A stretch of 20,136 nt of DNA. Source: a virus. The translations under genes were made by a program, and so were the position numbers. This document shows positions 13,660 to 20,136 of this stretch, in pieces. Every line of letters begins with the position of its first letter. Position 1 is the stretch's first letter. Location: positions 1-20,136 of IMG/VR virus record IMGVR_UViG_3300011116_000142, one strand, 5' to 3'. Below the pieces are notes generated by a model. That model did no database searches and was not told the DNA's origin. It saw only the letters and a program-made list of their open reading frames with translations.

Positions 13660-14246
13660 AAATACTTAATCTTTATTCAGGTTTAGGCGGTAATAGAAAA
13701 CTTTGGGGCGATGAGCATTTGGTGACTGCTGTTGAATTCGACCGAGAAATTGCAGCTATTTATCAAGATCAATATCCGAACGATGAAGTAATTGTAAGAG
13801 ATGCTCATCGATATCTATTAGAAAATTACAAAAATTATGATTTTATTTGGAGCAGTCCACCATGCCCAACCCACAGCAGCTTTAGATTTAATATCCAAGT
13901 TAGGTATCGTGGAACTAAACCAGAATACCCTGATATGAGGCTTTATCAAGAGATTATATTTTTAAAACATCATTTTGAAGGTAAATGGGTGGTAGAGAAT
14001 GTTAAGCCATATTATGAGCCTTTGATTGATCCTACATTCATTTTACAAAGGCATTATTTCTGGTCTAATTTTAGAGTTGAGCCCAAAGACTTCGAATCAG
14101 ACAATATAAGAGGAGCTCAGATACCTGATTTACAGCTGCTTCATGGAATAGATTTATCTAATTACAAAATACCAGAAAAGCGTAAATTGCTGAGGAATTG
14201 CGTTCATCCGCCTGTTGGATTACATATATTGGAGTCAATATTATGA
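13656..14246 (+). CDS. C5-cytosine DNA methyltransferase, compact
   Basis: A 196-aa putative enzyme transferring a methyl group from S-adenosylmethionine to cytosine C5. Visible motifs: I (LNLYSGLGGNRKLWG, residues 4-18), an acidic residue for the cofactor (VEFD), IV (SSPPCPTHSSF, catalytic Cys in PPC), VI (ENVKPYY), VIII-like (QRHYFWSNF) and X-like (NCVHPPVGLHILESIL). The stretch between VIII and X, where the target-recognition domain should lie, is only about 40 residues, so recognition is either minimal or supplied by a partner. No restriction enzyme gene is next to it, so an orphan, possibly anti-restriction role is likely. It overlaps both neighbours. Confidence 0.8.
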   Translation: MKILNLYSGLGGNRKLWGDEHLVTAVEFDREIAAIYQDQYPNDEVIVRDAHRYLLENYKNYDFIWSSPPCPTHSSFRFNIQVRYRGTKPEYPDMRLYQEIIFLKHHFEGKWVVENVKPYYEPLIDPTFILQRHYFWSNFRVEPKDFESDNIRGAQIPDLQLLHGIDLSNYKIPEKRKLLRNCVHPPVGLHILESIL

Positions 14247-14737
14247 AGTTTGCTTACGCTGATCCACCATATTACAAACAAGGTAAAAAACTATATGGCA
14301 AACTACATGATCAAGCTGAAGTCTGGGATGCCAAACAAGCACACATTGATTTGATACATAAATTGATGACTGAATACCCAGATGGATGGGCTTTAAGTTG
14401 CAATCCTGCTGATTTATCATGGATTATGCAATACCATCAAAATCTAAGGGTTTGTGCTTGGACTAAAACATTTCATCAAATTAGGCCTACCACTGTTCAA
14501 TATGCTTGGGAAGCGGTTTTGTTACATGGTGGCAGAAAAGATAATAAGCGTAAGCCTATGGTTAGGGATTGGCTTAGCTGCCGTATTGCTATGAAAAAGG
14601 GACTTACTGGAGCTAAACCATTAGAGTTCAATTTATGGATATTGGATTTATTAAACTATCAGCAAGGAGATCAATTAGATGACCTATTTCCCGGTAGTAA
14701 TGGCATGGCTGAAGCATTGGCACAAAAAAATGACTGA
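14243..14737 (+). CDS. N6-adenine DNA methyltransferase (DPPY type)
   Basis: A 164-aa putative adenine methyltransferase. It begins with the catalytic motif IV FAYADPPYY (Asp7-Pro-Pro-Tyr10) and ends with GAKPLEFNLWILDLL and DLFPGSNGM (147-155), a cofactor-binding motif I of FxGxG type with Asn in place of the last small residue. Catalytic motif before cofactor motif is the beta-class order. The ATG overlaps the stop of the C5 enzyme (ATGA), with TTGGAG upstream; a longer frame from 14198 would overlap that gene and is unlikely. Target site is unknown. Being paired with a C5 methyltransferase suggests self-protection or control of packaging. Confidence 0.75.
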   Translation: MKFAYADPPYYKQGKKLYGKLHDQAEVWDAKQAHIDLIHKLMTEYPDGWALSCNPADLSWIMQYHQNLRVCAWTKTFHQIRPTTVQYAWEAVLLHGGRKDNKRKPMVRDWLSCRIAMKKGLTGAKPLEFNLWILDLLNYQQGDQLDDLFPGSNGMAEALAQKND

Positions 14738-14819
14738 AGCGGGCTATGATCAGACTTGGAATGACACCGATGACTTACGCATTACGACATGCCGTCTGAC
14801 CTGCGGTTTTGTTAGATGA
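14730..14819 (+). CDS. Micro-ORF, 29 residues, two cysteines
   Basis: ATG 14730 overlaps the end of the adenine methyltransferase gene, and the 29-codon frame ends at TGA 14817-14819, which overlaps the ATG of the next gene. The peptide starts MTEAGYDQTWNDTDDLR and ends in TTCRLTCGFVR. It bridges the only gap between the two genes with overlaps at both ends, which supports it as real. There is no independent ribosome binding site and no recognised family. Confidence 0.45.
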   Translation: MTEAGYDQTWNDTDDLRITTCRLTCGFVR

Positions 14820-15238
14820 TTTGGAGGCGTATGATACCCTTAAACGCAAATTCGCTTTCAGAGCGAAAGGGCGAGCCCGTTAGGGTTAAGCTCGCAAGGT
14901 TTGGTTTGGTGATATCTCTGTTCCTAGCCTTGAACATAGCCTTTCTAAAAGATGATTCCGTAGCAGCTGATAGAACTAATCATTACAGACAATGGGCATT
15001 CATACAATTAAATGATATAGATCAATTTCATTGTTTAGATGAGTTGAACTACAAAGAATCAAGATGGAATCCTAAAGCCAAGAATGGTAGTCATTATGGT
15101 ATTCCTCAAGGTAGATCTAAGTATTTAAGTAAAGTAGATGGATACAAACAGATTGATTGGCAGTTAAAATACATTGAGAAGCGATACTCTAATCCATGTA
15201 ATGCTTTAGCTCATCATAAGATTAAGGGATGGTATTGA
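14816..15238 (+). CDS. Exported lytic-transglycosylase-like protein
   Basis: A 140-aa protein with a basic N-terminus, a hydrophobic segment (about residues 29-44, FGLVISLFLALNIAFL) and a possible signal-peptidase site after VAA (49-51). The exported part has a lysozyme-like pattern: HCLDELNYKESRWNP with candidate catalytic Glu81, KNGSHYGIPQ, and a closing NPCNALAHHKIKGWY. Cys73 and Cys128 could form a disulfide. The fold probably cuts glycan strands. The start is ATG 14816, which overlaps the micro-ORF stop; ATG 14831 also follows a TTGGAGG but too closely. It lies far from the lysis cassette, so it may act at infection, at release, or against competitors. Confidence 0.65.
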   Translation: MIWRRMIPLNANSLSERKGEPVRVKLARFGLVISLFLALNIAFLKDDSVAADRTNHYRQWAFIQLNDIDQFHCLDELNYKESRWNPKAKNGSHYGIPQGRSKYLSKVDGYKQIDWQLKYIEKRYSNPCNALAHHKIKGWY

Positions 15239-15540
15239 GTAGATCAGCATTAAGAGATAGTGGATCAACAAGACACTGGCGATCAATAAGAGAACGCATA
15301 TTAAGGCGAGATGGTTACATCTGCCAATACTGTGGACAAGAAGCTAATACAGTTGATCATGTAATTCCGAGAAAGCTCGGAGGATTAGACACCGATGATA
15401 ATTTATTAAGTGCGTGTTCTAAGTGTAATTATTCAAAGGGTGGGCGGTTTTTTGCCGGCCGACGAACACCACCGACCCCCCGTTCCTTTTCTAACCCACA
15501 AAACACCTCGATCAGCCACGACCAGACCGGATCGACTTGA
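15229..15540 (+). CDS. HNH endonuclease next to the terminase (complete)
   Basis: A 103-aa HNH/treble-clef nuclease. C32-x2-C35 and C63-x2-C66 form the structural zinc knuckles around TVDHVIPRKLGG (Asp43-His44), then DDNLLSACSKCN with Asn58 and Asn67. The tail (TPPTPRSFSNPQNTS) is Pro/Thr-rich and low complexity, and its DNA is nearly identical to that of the first copy. HNH proteins adjacent to the large terminase are known to cooperate in cos cleavage. It starts inside the end of the previous gene, and its stop overlaps the terminase TTG start. Its C-terminus differs from the fragment at 35-175, so it belongs with the second terminase. Confidence 0.85.
   Translation: MVLSRSALRDSGSTRHWRSIRERILRRDGYICQYCGQEANTVDHVIPRKLGGLDTDDNLLSACSKCNYSKGGRFFAGRRTPPTPRSFSNPQNTSISHDQTGST
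15466..15540. other. Candidate cos / packaging-site region, copy 2
   Basis: The equivalent of bases 101-175: bases 15466-15513 match 101-148 with one mismatch. GATC occurs at 15510, 15530, 15543 and 15570; at 15520 it is GACC, so the 10-base phasing of copy 1 is only partly kept. A further identical 28-base block (15587-15614 against 222-249) lies inside the terminase genes, with a variable stretch of about 70 bases between. The cut position is not known. Confidence 0.35.
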
Positions 15541-17012
15541 TTGATCTTGAAACGGGCGAAATCCTTAGCGATCAGGTTCAATCGACATTAGGAGGTGTGC
15601 AAACACCGCGTATTTGCTCAAAACTCAATGATTTGCCGTCTAAAGGTCAAGAAATGATCGATTTTGCAGCACAGATTGGCATACAGCTAATGGAATGGCA
15701 AAAGTTTGTCGCTATTCATGCTCACAAAGTCAAACCGGATGGCAGATGGGCAACGAGTGAAGTTGGGTTGTGCCTTAGCAGACAGAATGGCAAAAGCACA
15801 TTGATGATGCTTAGGATATTAACCGGCATGTTTGTGTGGGGTGAAGGATTACAGCTTGCATCAGCACACCGGCTAACAACATCACTAGAAACATTTAGGC
15901 AGATTGTTGCATTAATAGAAACACATCCTGGACTTGAGAAAGAAGTTAAAAAGATACGCTGGCAACATGGCGCGGAGGAAATAGAGTTATTTGGCAACAG
16001 GCGGTTTGTTGTTAAGGCTGCTAACAATGCAGCTAGAGGTTTAAGCAAACCGGAAACAATACACATGGATGAGTTGCGAGAATACAAAGACGAGGATGCT
16101 TGGTCATCAATGCGTTACTCAATGATGAGTGCTAAAAATCCGCAAGTGTGGGTTTATTCATCAGCTGGTGATCAGCATTCTGTTATATTAAACAAATTGC
16201 GTGAGAGAGCGTTAGCGTCAGCCACGACTAACGATCCGATAGGTTGGTTTGAGTGGAGTGCCGAGCCGGATGCACCGATACACCTTCCGTCAGGTGATAT
16301 AAACTGGTCAGCATTTGCCCAAGCCAACCCATCGCTAGGCATAACAATTCATCCAGATAATATTCTGGCTGCAATAAATGATCCGCCTGACATAGTGCGA
16401 ACTGAGTTGCTTACCCAATGGGTAGATACAATAAACAGCGCAATTGATCCACAGAAATGGGCAGCTTGTCAGATAGAGCCAATACAATTAGATCCGGAGC
16501 AACCCACTTGGCTTGGACTTGACTTATCGCCTGATAGAAAGTTTGGCGCATTAGTTGCTGCTCAGAAATTAGCCGGTGAAAGATTTTATGTGCAATTGCT
16601 GCACACTTGGTCAAATGATTACAGCTTGAATGATTTGGCAGTTGCCAACGACATTGCACCTTATGTAAGAAAATACAACACGCAGACTGTGGCTTACAGC
16701 AAGCGCACAAGTGCAGCGGTAGCAAGTCGGCTTGTGCCGGCTGGCATACAGACAACCGACATGGATGGTGCTATTTATGCAGAAAGTTGCGACAGGTGGC
16801 TAGGTGCAATTAACTCACACAGATTGCAGCATTCTGGGCAAGAGGAATTGACGCAACAGACTTTATCAGCTGCAAAATTGCCGTATGGTGATGGAAGTTG
16901 GATTATTGGAAGGCGTGCTAGCCGAGTTGCTGTTTGTGCCAGCGTTGCCACAGCATTAGTCAGTTATTTCGCGACACAACCCGAAACGGAAGTTGATATA
17001 CAAATCGGATAA
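15537..17012 (+). CDS. Terminase large subunit (copy 2)
   Basis: A 491-aa packaging ATPase-nuclease, about 85% identical by eye to copy 1. The Walker A-type loop reads RQNGKST (Gln replaced by Asn against copy 1), Walker B TIHMDE, coupling motif YSSAG, nuclease start LGLDLSP, and the same C-terminal RRASRVAVC. The first 17 residues differ almost completely from copy 1 while sequence on both sides is conserved. It begins with TTG overlapping the HNH stop. Synonymous differences are spread along the gene, so this is a different phage lineage and not a duplicated end of the first genome. Confidence 0.92.
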   Translation: MIDLETGEILSDQVQSTLGGVQTPRICSKLNDLPSKGQEMIDFAAQIGIQLMEWQKFVAIHAHKVKPDGRWATSEVGLCLSRQNGKSTLMMLRILTGMFVWGEGLQLASAHRLTTSLETFRQIVALIETHPGLEKEVKKIRWQHGAEEIELFGNRRFVVKAANNAARGLSKPETIHMDELREYKDEDAWSSMRYSMMSAKNPQVWVYSSAGDQHSVILNKLRERALASATTNDPIGWFEWSAEPDAPIHLPSGDINWSAFAQANPSLGITIHPDNILAAINDPPDIVRTELLTQWVDTINSAIDPQKWAACQIEPIQLDPEQPTWLGLDLSPDRKFGALVAAQKLAGERFYVQLLHTWSNDYSLNDLAVANDIAPYVRKYNTQTVAYSKRTSAAVASRLVPAGIQTTDMDGAIYAESCDRWLGAINSHRLQHSGQEELTQQTLSAAKLPYGDGSWIIGRRASRVAVCASVATALVSYFATQPETEVDIQIG

Positions 17013-17022
17013 TTAGCAATTA

Positions 17023-17040
17023 TGGTATATTATGTGCTAA
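17023..17040 (+). promoter_or_regulatory. Extended -10 promoter for leaderless portal mRNA (copy 2, candidate)
   Basis: TGG-TATATT (17023-17031) with eight bases to the ATG at 17040, identical in layout to 1662-1679. The sequence upstream is diverged except for a shared ATCGGATAA near the terminase stop. No ribosome binding site precedes either possible ATG (17022 or 17040). The box overlaps possible coding sequence of the longer portal start, so conservation of the first bases could also reflect codons. Confidence 0.42.
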
Positions 17041-18146
17041 TGGGATTATTTGATCGTTTTGTAACAAATAAGACAATTGCACCAACAACAGATGTCGCTG
17101 CTTCTTACGCGCCTTACAATGTGCAAGCTGCTGTTGGTGGCGTATTCTTCGGAACACAAACCGCAACGCGTGAACAAGCAATGTCTGTGCCAGCAGTTGC
17201 AAGAGCAAGAAACATAATTTGCTCAACAATAGGTTCGTTGCCAATAGAAACATACAATCATTTTACAAAAGAGCATATACGACCAACAAGAGTTTTGATG
17301 CAACCTGATCCACGCATTGCTGGATCTGCAACATACGCTTGGATTGCAGAGGATATTTTATTTACAGGTTTTGCTTATGGTCAGGTATTAGATAGTTACT
17401 CAGACAGCGATGGCGCAAGAGTAAGAGCATGGACAAGAATATCGCCAGATCGTGTTACCTATCAATTGAATTACAATCAAACAGAAATTCTATTTTACAG
17501 AATTGATGGCGAGGAGTTGCCGCTTAGTGGTGTTGGCAGTTTAGTTGTATTTAACGGATTAGATGAAGGCGTGTTAAATCGTGCCGGTCGCACAATAAGA
17601 GCTGCACAAGAATTAGAAAAAGCAGCCGAGATGTATGCAAAAGAACCTGTGCCAACAATGGTATTAAAATCCAATGGCACAAACCTTACACCAGAGCGCA
17701 TAACAAGATTGCTTGAAAGTTGGAAAGCAAGTCGAGCAACAAGATCAACTGCATTTCTAAATGCTGATGTTGAGTTAACCGCACTTGGATTTGATCCACA
17801 AAAATTACAATTAAATGAGGCACGCCAATACCTTGCAACTGAGATTGCAAGAGCTGTGGGTATTCCGGCATCATTTGTGTCTGCTGAAACTACAAGCATG
17901 ACTTATAGCACAACAATTATGGAACGCAAAGCACTTATTGATTTTAGTTTAAGAAATGTGCTAACACCTATTGAACAAAGATTATCAATGGCTGATTTTG
18001 TGCCAAATGGTGTTGAGGTCAGATTTGACATTGACGATTTCTTGCGTGGATCTGCATTAGAGCGTGCGCAAGTTTATGAAATCCTAAACCGCATTGGCGC
18101 AATGAGCGTCGAGCAAATACAAGAGGAGGAGGACTTGATCCGATGA
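17040..18146 (+). CDS. Portal protein (copy 2)
   Basis: A 368-aa portal from ATG 17040 (374 aa from ATG 17022), clearly homologous to copy 1 over its whole length. The ARARNIICSTIGSLPIE segment, LKSNGTNLTPERIT, and NEARQYLATEIARAVGIPASF are kept, and the last 30 codons (SALERAQVYEILNRIGAMSVEQIQ region) are almost identical in DNA. Variable regions cluster at residues 10-25 and 110-160. The stop overlaps the protease-capsid start, and GAGGAGGAGG inside the portal end serves as its ribosome binding site. Confidence 0.9.
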   Translation: MGLFDRFVTNKTIAPTTDVAASYAPYNVQAAVGGVFFGTQTATREQAMSVPAVARARNIICSTIGSLPIETYNHFTKEHIRPTRVLMQPDPRIAGSATYAWIAEDILFTGFAYGQVLDSYSDSDGARVRAWTRISPDRVTYQLNYNQTEILFYRIDGEELPLSGVGSLVVFNGLDEGVLNRAGRTIRAAQELEKAAEMYAKEPVPTMVLKSNGTNLTPERITRLLESWKASRATRSTAFLNADVELTALGFDPQKLQLNEARQYLATEIARAVGIPASFVSAETTSMTYSTTIMERKALIDFSLRNVLTPIEQRLSMADFVPNGVEVRFDIDDFLRGSALERAQVYEILNRIGAMSVEQIQEEEDLIR

Positions 18147-19723
18147 GTAAAACATTGAAGATCAATTTCCCAATAACACTAACCGCAGCTGACAGTCGCA
18201 AGCGCACTATGTCCGGCACAATTGTGTCTTTTGATGAAAAAGGAATGACAAGTGCTGGTGCAACAGTATTTGAGAAAGGCAGCATTGATTTTAGTAAGCC
18301 TGTTAAATTATTGCTAGAGCATGATCGCACTAGACCAATTGGCAAGATGGTTGATATATCAGAGGATGCAAAAGGCATTTACGCAACATTTAAGATTGCA
18401 GGAACAATTGCTGGTGATGACAGTATGTTAGAAGCAGCAGAAGGATTACGCGATGGTTTTAGCGTTGGCGTAGTTGTAGATGATTTTGATGCTAACAAAG
18501 GTGTAATGACTGTTAAAGCATCTCGACTTATGGAAGTTAGCCTTGTTGCTGAGCCAGCAATTGATAGCGCAAGAGTTTCAGATATAGCAGCAAGTGAAAC
18601 ACCAGAAAATTCCGAAGCAACCGCTGAGGAGCAAACAAAAACACAGGAGGACATTGTGTCAGATACACAAACAGCTCCTATCGCGACCGAAGCGGTAGAA
18701 GCTACAAAATCTGAGCCTGTGGCAATACAAGCAAATCACCCAGTTGCTTACACAAAGCCACGCTCACCAATTAAAACACAAGCTCATTTCTTAGAGCATT
18801 CAGTTAAAGCATCTATGGGAAATCGTGACAGCGCAGAGTGGGTAGCACATGCAAAGGCTGAGGATGCAAAAATGCTTACAGCAGCCGATGACAGCTTCAC
18901 AACTAACCCAGCATTCAAGCCAACACAATTTGTAACAACAGTTGTTGATACACAAATTGGTGCACGCGGTGCAATTGATGCAATTGGAACACGACCATTG
19001 CCACGCGCTGGAATGACTGTTTCATTTCCAAAAATTACCACTTCTGGAAGCGTTGAGGAAAAGGGTGAAGGTGCTGCACCATCAGAAACAGGAATTGTTT
19101 CAAGTTATGTTGATGCAACTGTCAAAGCCTACAAAGGCTTACAACGCTACTCTGTTGAGATTTTAGATCGCGCAGATCCAAGTTTTTATCAGGCAATGTT
19201 GGAAAATATGCGAAGAGTTTATGCTCAGGCAACTGAGGCTGCGGTAATTGCAGAATTAACATCAGGTGGAACACAAGGAACTGCACAAGCCGCAGATCTT
19301 GATGGAATTGTTGCATTTGTGAAAACAGAAACACCAGCTGCATATCTTGCAACAGGTGAGTTAGCAACACGCTACATTGCTGGAACATCACAATGGGGCT
19401 TGTTAATTGGCGCACAGGACAGTTCAAAGCGACCAGTATTCTCAGCAGTTAATCCACAGAATGCTGCCGGCGCAGTTTCACCATTATCACTACGCGGAAA
19501 TGTAATGGGTCTGGACCTATATGTTTCAAACAAAGCAGTTTCCACTTCAATTGATGAGAGCGCATTTATTGTTGTGCCATCAGCTGTTGCAATTATGGAA
19601 AGCCCAGTTTTACAACTTTCTACCAACATCATTACAACTGGCGAAATTGAGACAATGCTTTACGGCTACCTGGCTGTTAAGACACTTGTTGCCGGTGGAG
19701 TTAGACGCTTTAACCTAACCTAA
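18143..19723 (+). CDS. Prohead protease fused to major capsid protein (copy 2)
   Basis: A 526-aa fusion. The protease part keeps LLEHDRTRPIGKM (catalytic His), DGFSVGV (Ser) and MEVSLVAEPAID (Glu), and is similar to copy 1. The linker keeps TPENSEATAEE and PIATEAVEAT nearly exactly. From about residue 205 the capsid part departs: an added N-terminal arm (FLEHSVKASMGNRDSAEWVAHA) and different core, with only scattered matches such as RPVFSAVNPQNAAG and LYGYLAV. It is still an HK97-fold capsid by these landmarks. It may represent an exchanged or fast-evolving capsid domain in a conserved frame. An in-frame GTG at 18656 could give free capsid. Confidence 0.9.
   Translation: MSKTLKINFPITLTAADSRKRTMSGTIVSFDEKGMTSAGATVFEKGSIDFSKPVKLLLEHDRTRPIGKMVDISEDAKGIYATFKIAGTIAGDDSMLEAAEGLRDGFSVGVVVDDFDANKGVMTVKASRLMEVSLVAEPAIDSARVSDIAASETPENSEATAEEQTKTQEDIVSDTQTAPIATEAVEATKSEPVAIQANHPVAYTKPRSPIKTQAHFLEHSVKASMGNRDSAEWVAHAKAEDAKMLTAADDSFTTNPAFKPTQFVTTVVDTQIGARGAIDAIGTRPLPRAGMTVSFPKITTSGSVEEKGEGAAPSETGIVSSYVDATVKAYKGLQRYSVEILDRADPSFYQAMLENMRRVYAQATEAAVIAELTSGGTQGTAQAADLDGIVAFVKTETPAAYLATGELATRYIAGTSQWGLLIGAQDSSKRPVFSAVNPQNAAGAVSPLSLRGNVMGLDLYVSNKAVSTSIDESAFIVVPSAVAIMESPVLQLSTNIITTGEIETMLYGYLAVKTLVAGGVRRFNLT
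18645..18658 (+). promoter_or_regulatory. Internal ribosome binding site and GTG start for a free capsid protein (copy 2)
   Basis: AGGAGG (18645-18650) lies five bases before an in-frame GTG (18656-18658, codon 172), giving a product that begins MSDTQTAPIATEAVEAT and keeps the whole capsid domain. The upstream and downstream codons differ from copy 1, yet site, spacing, GTG and following Ser are kept, which points to function. Confidence 0.6.
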
Positions 19724-19732
19724 TAATGGTCA

Positions 19733-19782
19733 TGCCTGTGGTTGCTCCCGATCACAGGCAGTCGAATATGGGAGTTAAGGAG
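19733..19782 (+). promoter_or_regulatory. Pseudoknot-like RNA element between capsid and connector genes (copy 2)
   Basis: TGCCTGTG (19733-19740) pairs fully with CACAGGCA (19753-19760), loop GTTGCTCCCGAT as in copy 1. CTCCC in the loop can pair with GGGAG (19770-19774), then AAGGAG (19777-19782) leads to ATG 19788. Compared with copy 1 the seventh pair changes from G-U to T-A, and the 9-base segment between stem and GGGAG is replaced except for its last AT, while its length is kept. Confidence 0.6.
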
Positions 19783-19787
19783 ATGAC

Positions 19788-20136
19788 ATGCCAACCATAA
19801 TTACAGCTTCCGAGTTGCGATCTGTGCTTGGTGTGTCATCATCCTTGTATAATGACGCTTATCTAAATCAAATTATTGACACAGCAGAAACAGTTATACT
19901 GCCGATGCTTGTTACCTTCAAAGCACCTATTCAAGCGGCATCATTGTCAGACAATGTTGCTACATTTACGACATTAGGAATACATGAATTTACCGAAGGA
20001 CAATCAGTCGTCATCACAGGATGCGGATCACCTTACAACGGAACAAGAGCGGTGCTGGCAGATAATCTTGGACAATATACCTTTTCGCAATCGATCACTA
20101 ATGCCGATATACTCGAAGCTAATGTCATCCCATCCG
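19788..20136 (+). CDS. Head-tail connector (copy 2), cut by the window end
   Basis: The first 116 codons of the copy 2 adaptor gene, about 90% identical in protein to copy 1. The opening 40 bases are identical to those of copy 1, and the preceding ribosome binding site region also matches. Differences concentrate in the inserted beta domain (APIQAASLSDN, GQYTFSQSI). The gene is open to the last base; its missing C-terminal third is outside the window. Confidence 0.7.
   Translation, partial: MPTIITASELRSVLGVSSSLYNDAYLNQIIDTAETVILPMLVTFKAPIQAASLSDNVATFTTLGIHEFTEGQSVVITGCGSPYNGTRAVLADNLGQYTFSQSITNADILEANVIPS

Noticed and set aside
15466-20136. Terminal redundancy of a single phage genome as an explanation for the repeated genes
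   Set aside because: The copies differ throughout, including many silent positions, and the capsid domains are barely alignable. A terminal repeat would be nearly identical.
1-20136. tRNA genes, CRISPR arrays, integrase with att site, toxin-antitoxin pairs
   Set aside because: I found no cloverleaf, spaced direct repeats, recombinase motifs or recognisable toxin-antitoxin pair on either strand.

Overview
This window holds most of a small double-stranded DNA tailed phage (siphovirus type, HK97-fold capsid) plus the start of a second, related but clearly different phage joined head to tail to the first. All genes are on the + strand and tightly packed, often with ATGA or TAATG overlaps. There is no rRNA, tRNA, CRISPR array, insertion sequence, integrase, repressor, polymerase or primase. 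The AT-rich sequence, TTG/GTG starts, HNH nuclease next to the terminase, fused protease-capsid gene and protein style resemble actinobacteriophages with very small genomes (the roughly 14-16 kb class). My best guess is a phage of a low-GC, possibly freshwater, actinobacterium, known from a metagenome. The host is inference, not proof.

Layout. Positions 1-35 are an inverted copy of 70-104 and interrupt the tail of an HNH endonuclease gene that ends at 175. Positions 172-4954 are packaging and head genes: large terminase, portal, a protease-major capsid fusion with a nested capsid start, a short structured RNA, and a head-tail connector. Positions 4954-9967 are tail genes: terminator, tube, chaperones with a -1 frameshift, an HK97 gp10-like protein, tape measure, distal tail hub, fibre and a small coiled-coil protein. 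Positions 9967-10771 form the lysis module: an M15-type peptidase and two small membrane proteins. Positions 10780-14819 hold accessory and DNA-metabolism genes: a metallophosphoesterase, a DUF6378-like protein, an ERF-like protein with a Cys/His tail, three small zinc-ribbon proteins, a C5-cytosine and an N6-adenine methyltransferase, and two micro-ORFs. Positions 14816-15540 encode an exported lytic-transglycosylase-like protein and a complete HNH nuclease.

At 15537 the series restarts: terminase, portal, protease-capsid fusion, RNA element and connector (cut by the window end). Terminase starts are 15,365 bp apart, close to a whole genome of a minimal siphovirus. The second set is not a repeat of the first. 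By eye the terminases are about 85% identical in protein, the portals and protease domains less, the capsid domains are barely alignable, and the connectors are again about 90%. The window is therefore either two related phages in tandem or an assembly joining two relatives near their conserved ends.

The most interesting signals come from comparing the two copies: a pseudoknot-like RNA between capsid and connector genes, an in-frame capsid start with its own ribosome binding site, an extended -10 box placed for leaderless portal translation, near-identical DNA at the HNH-terminase junction (candidate cos region), and a capsid domain that has diverged or been exchanged inside a conserved frame.
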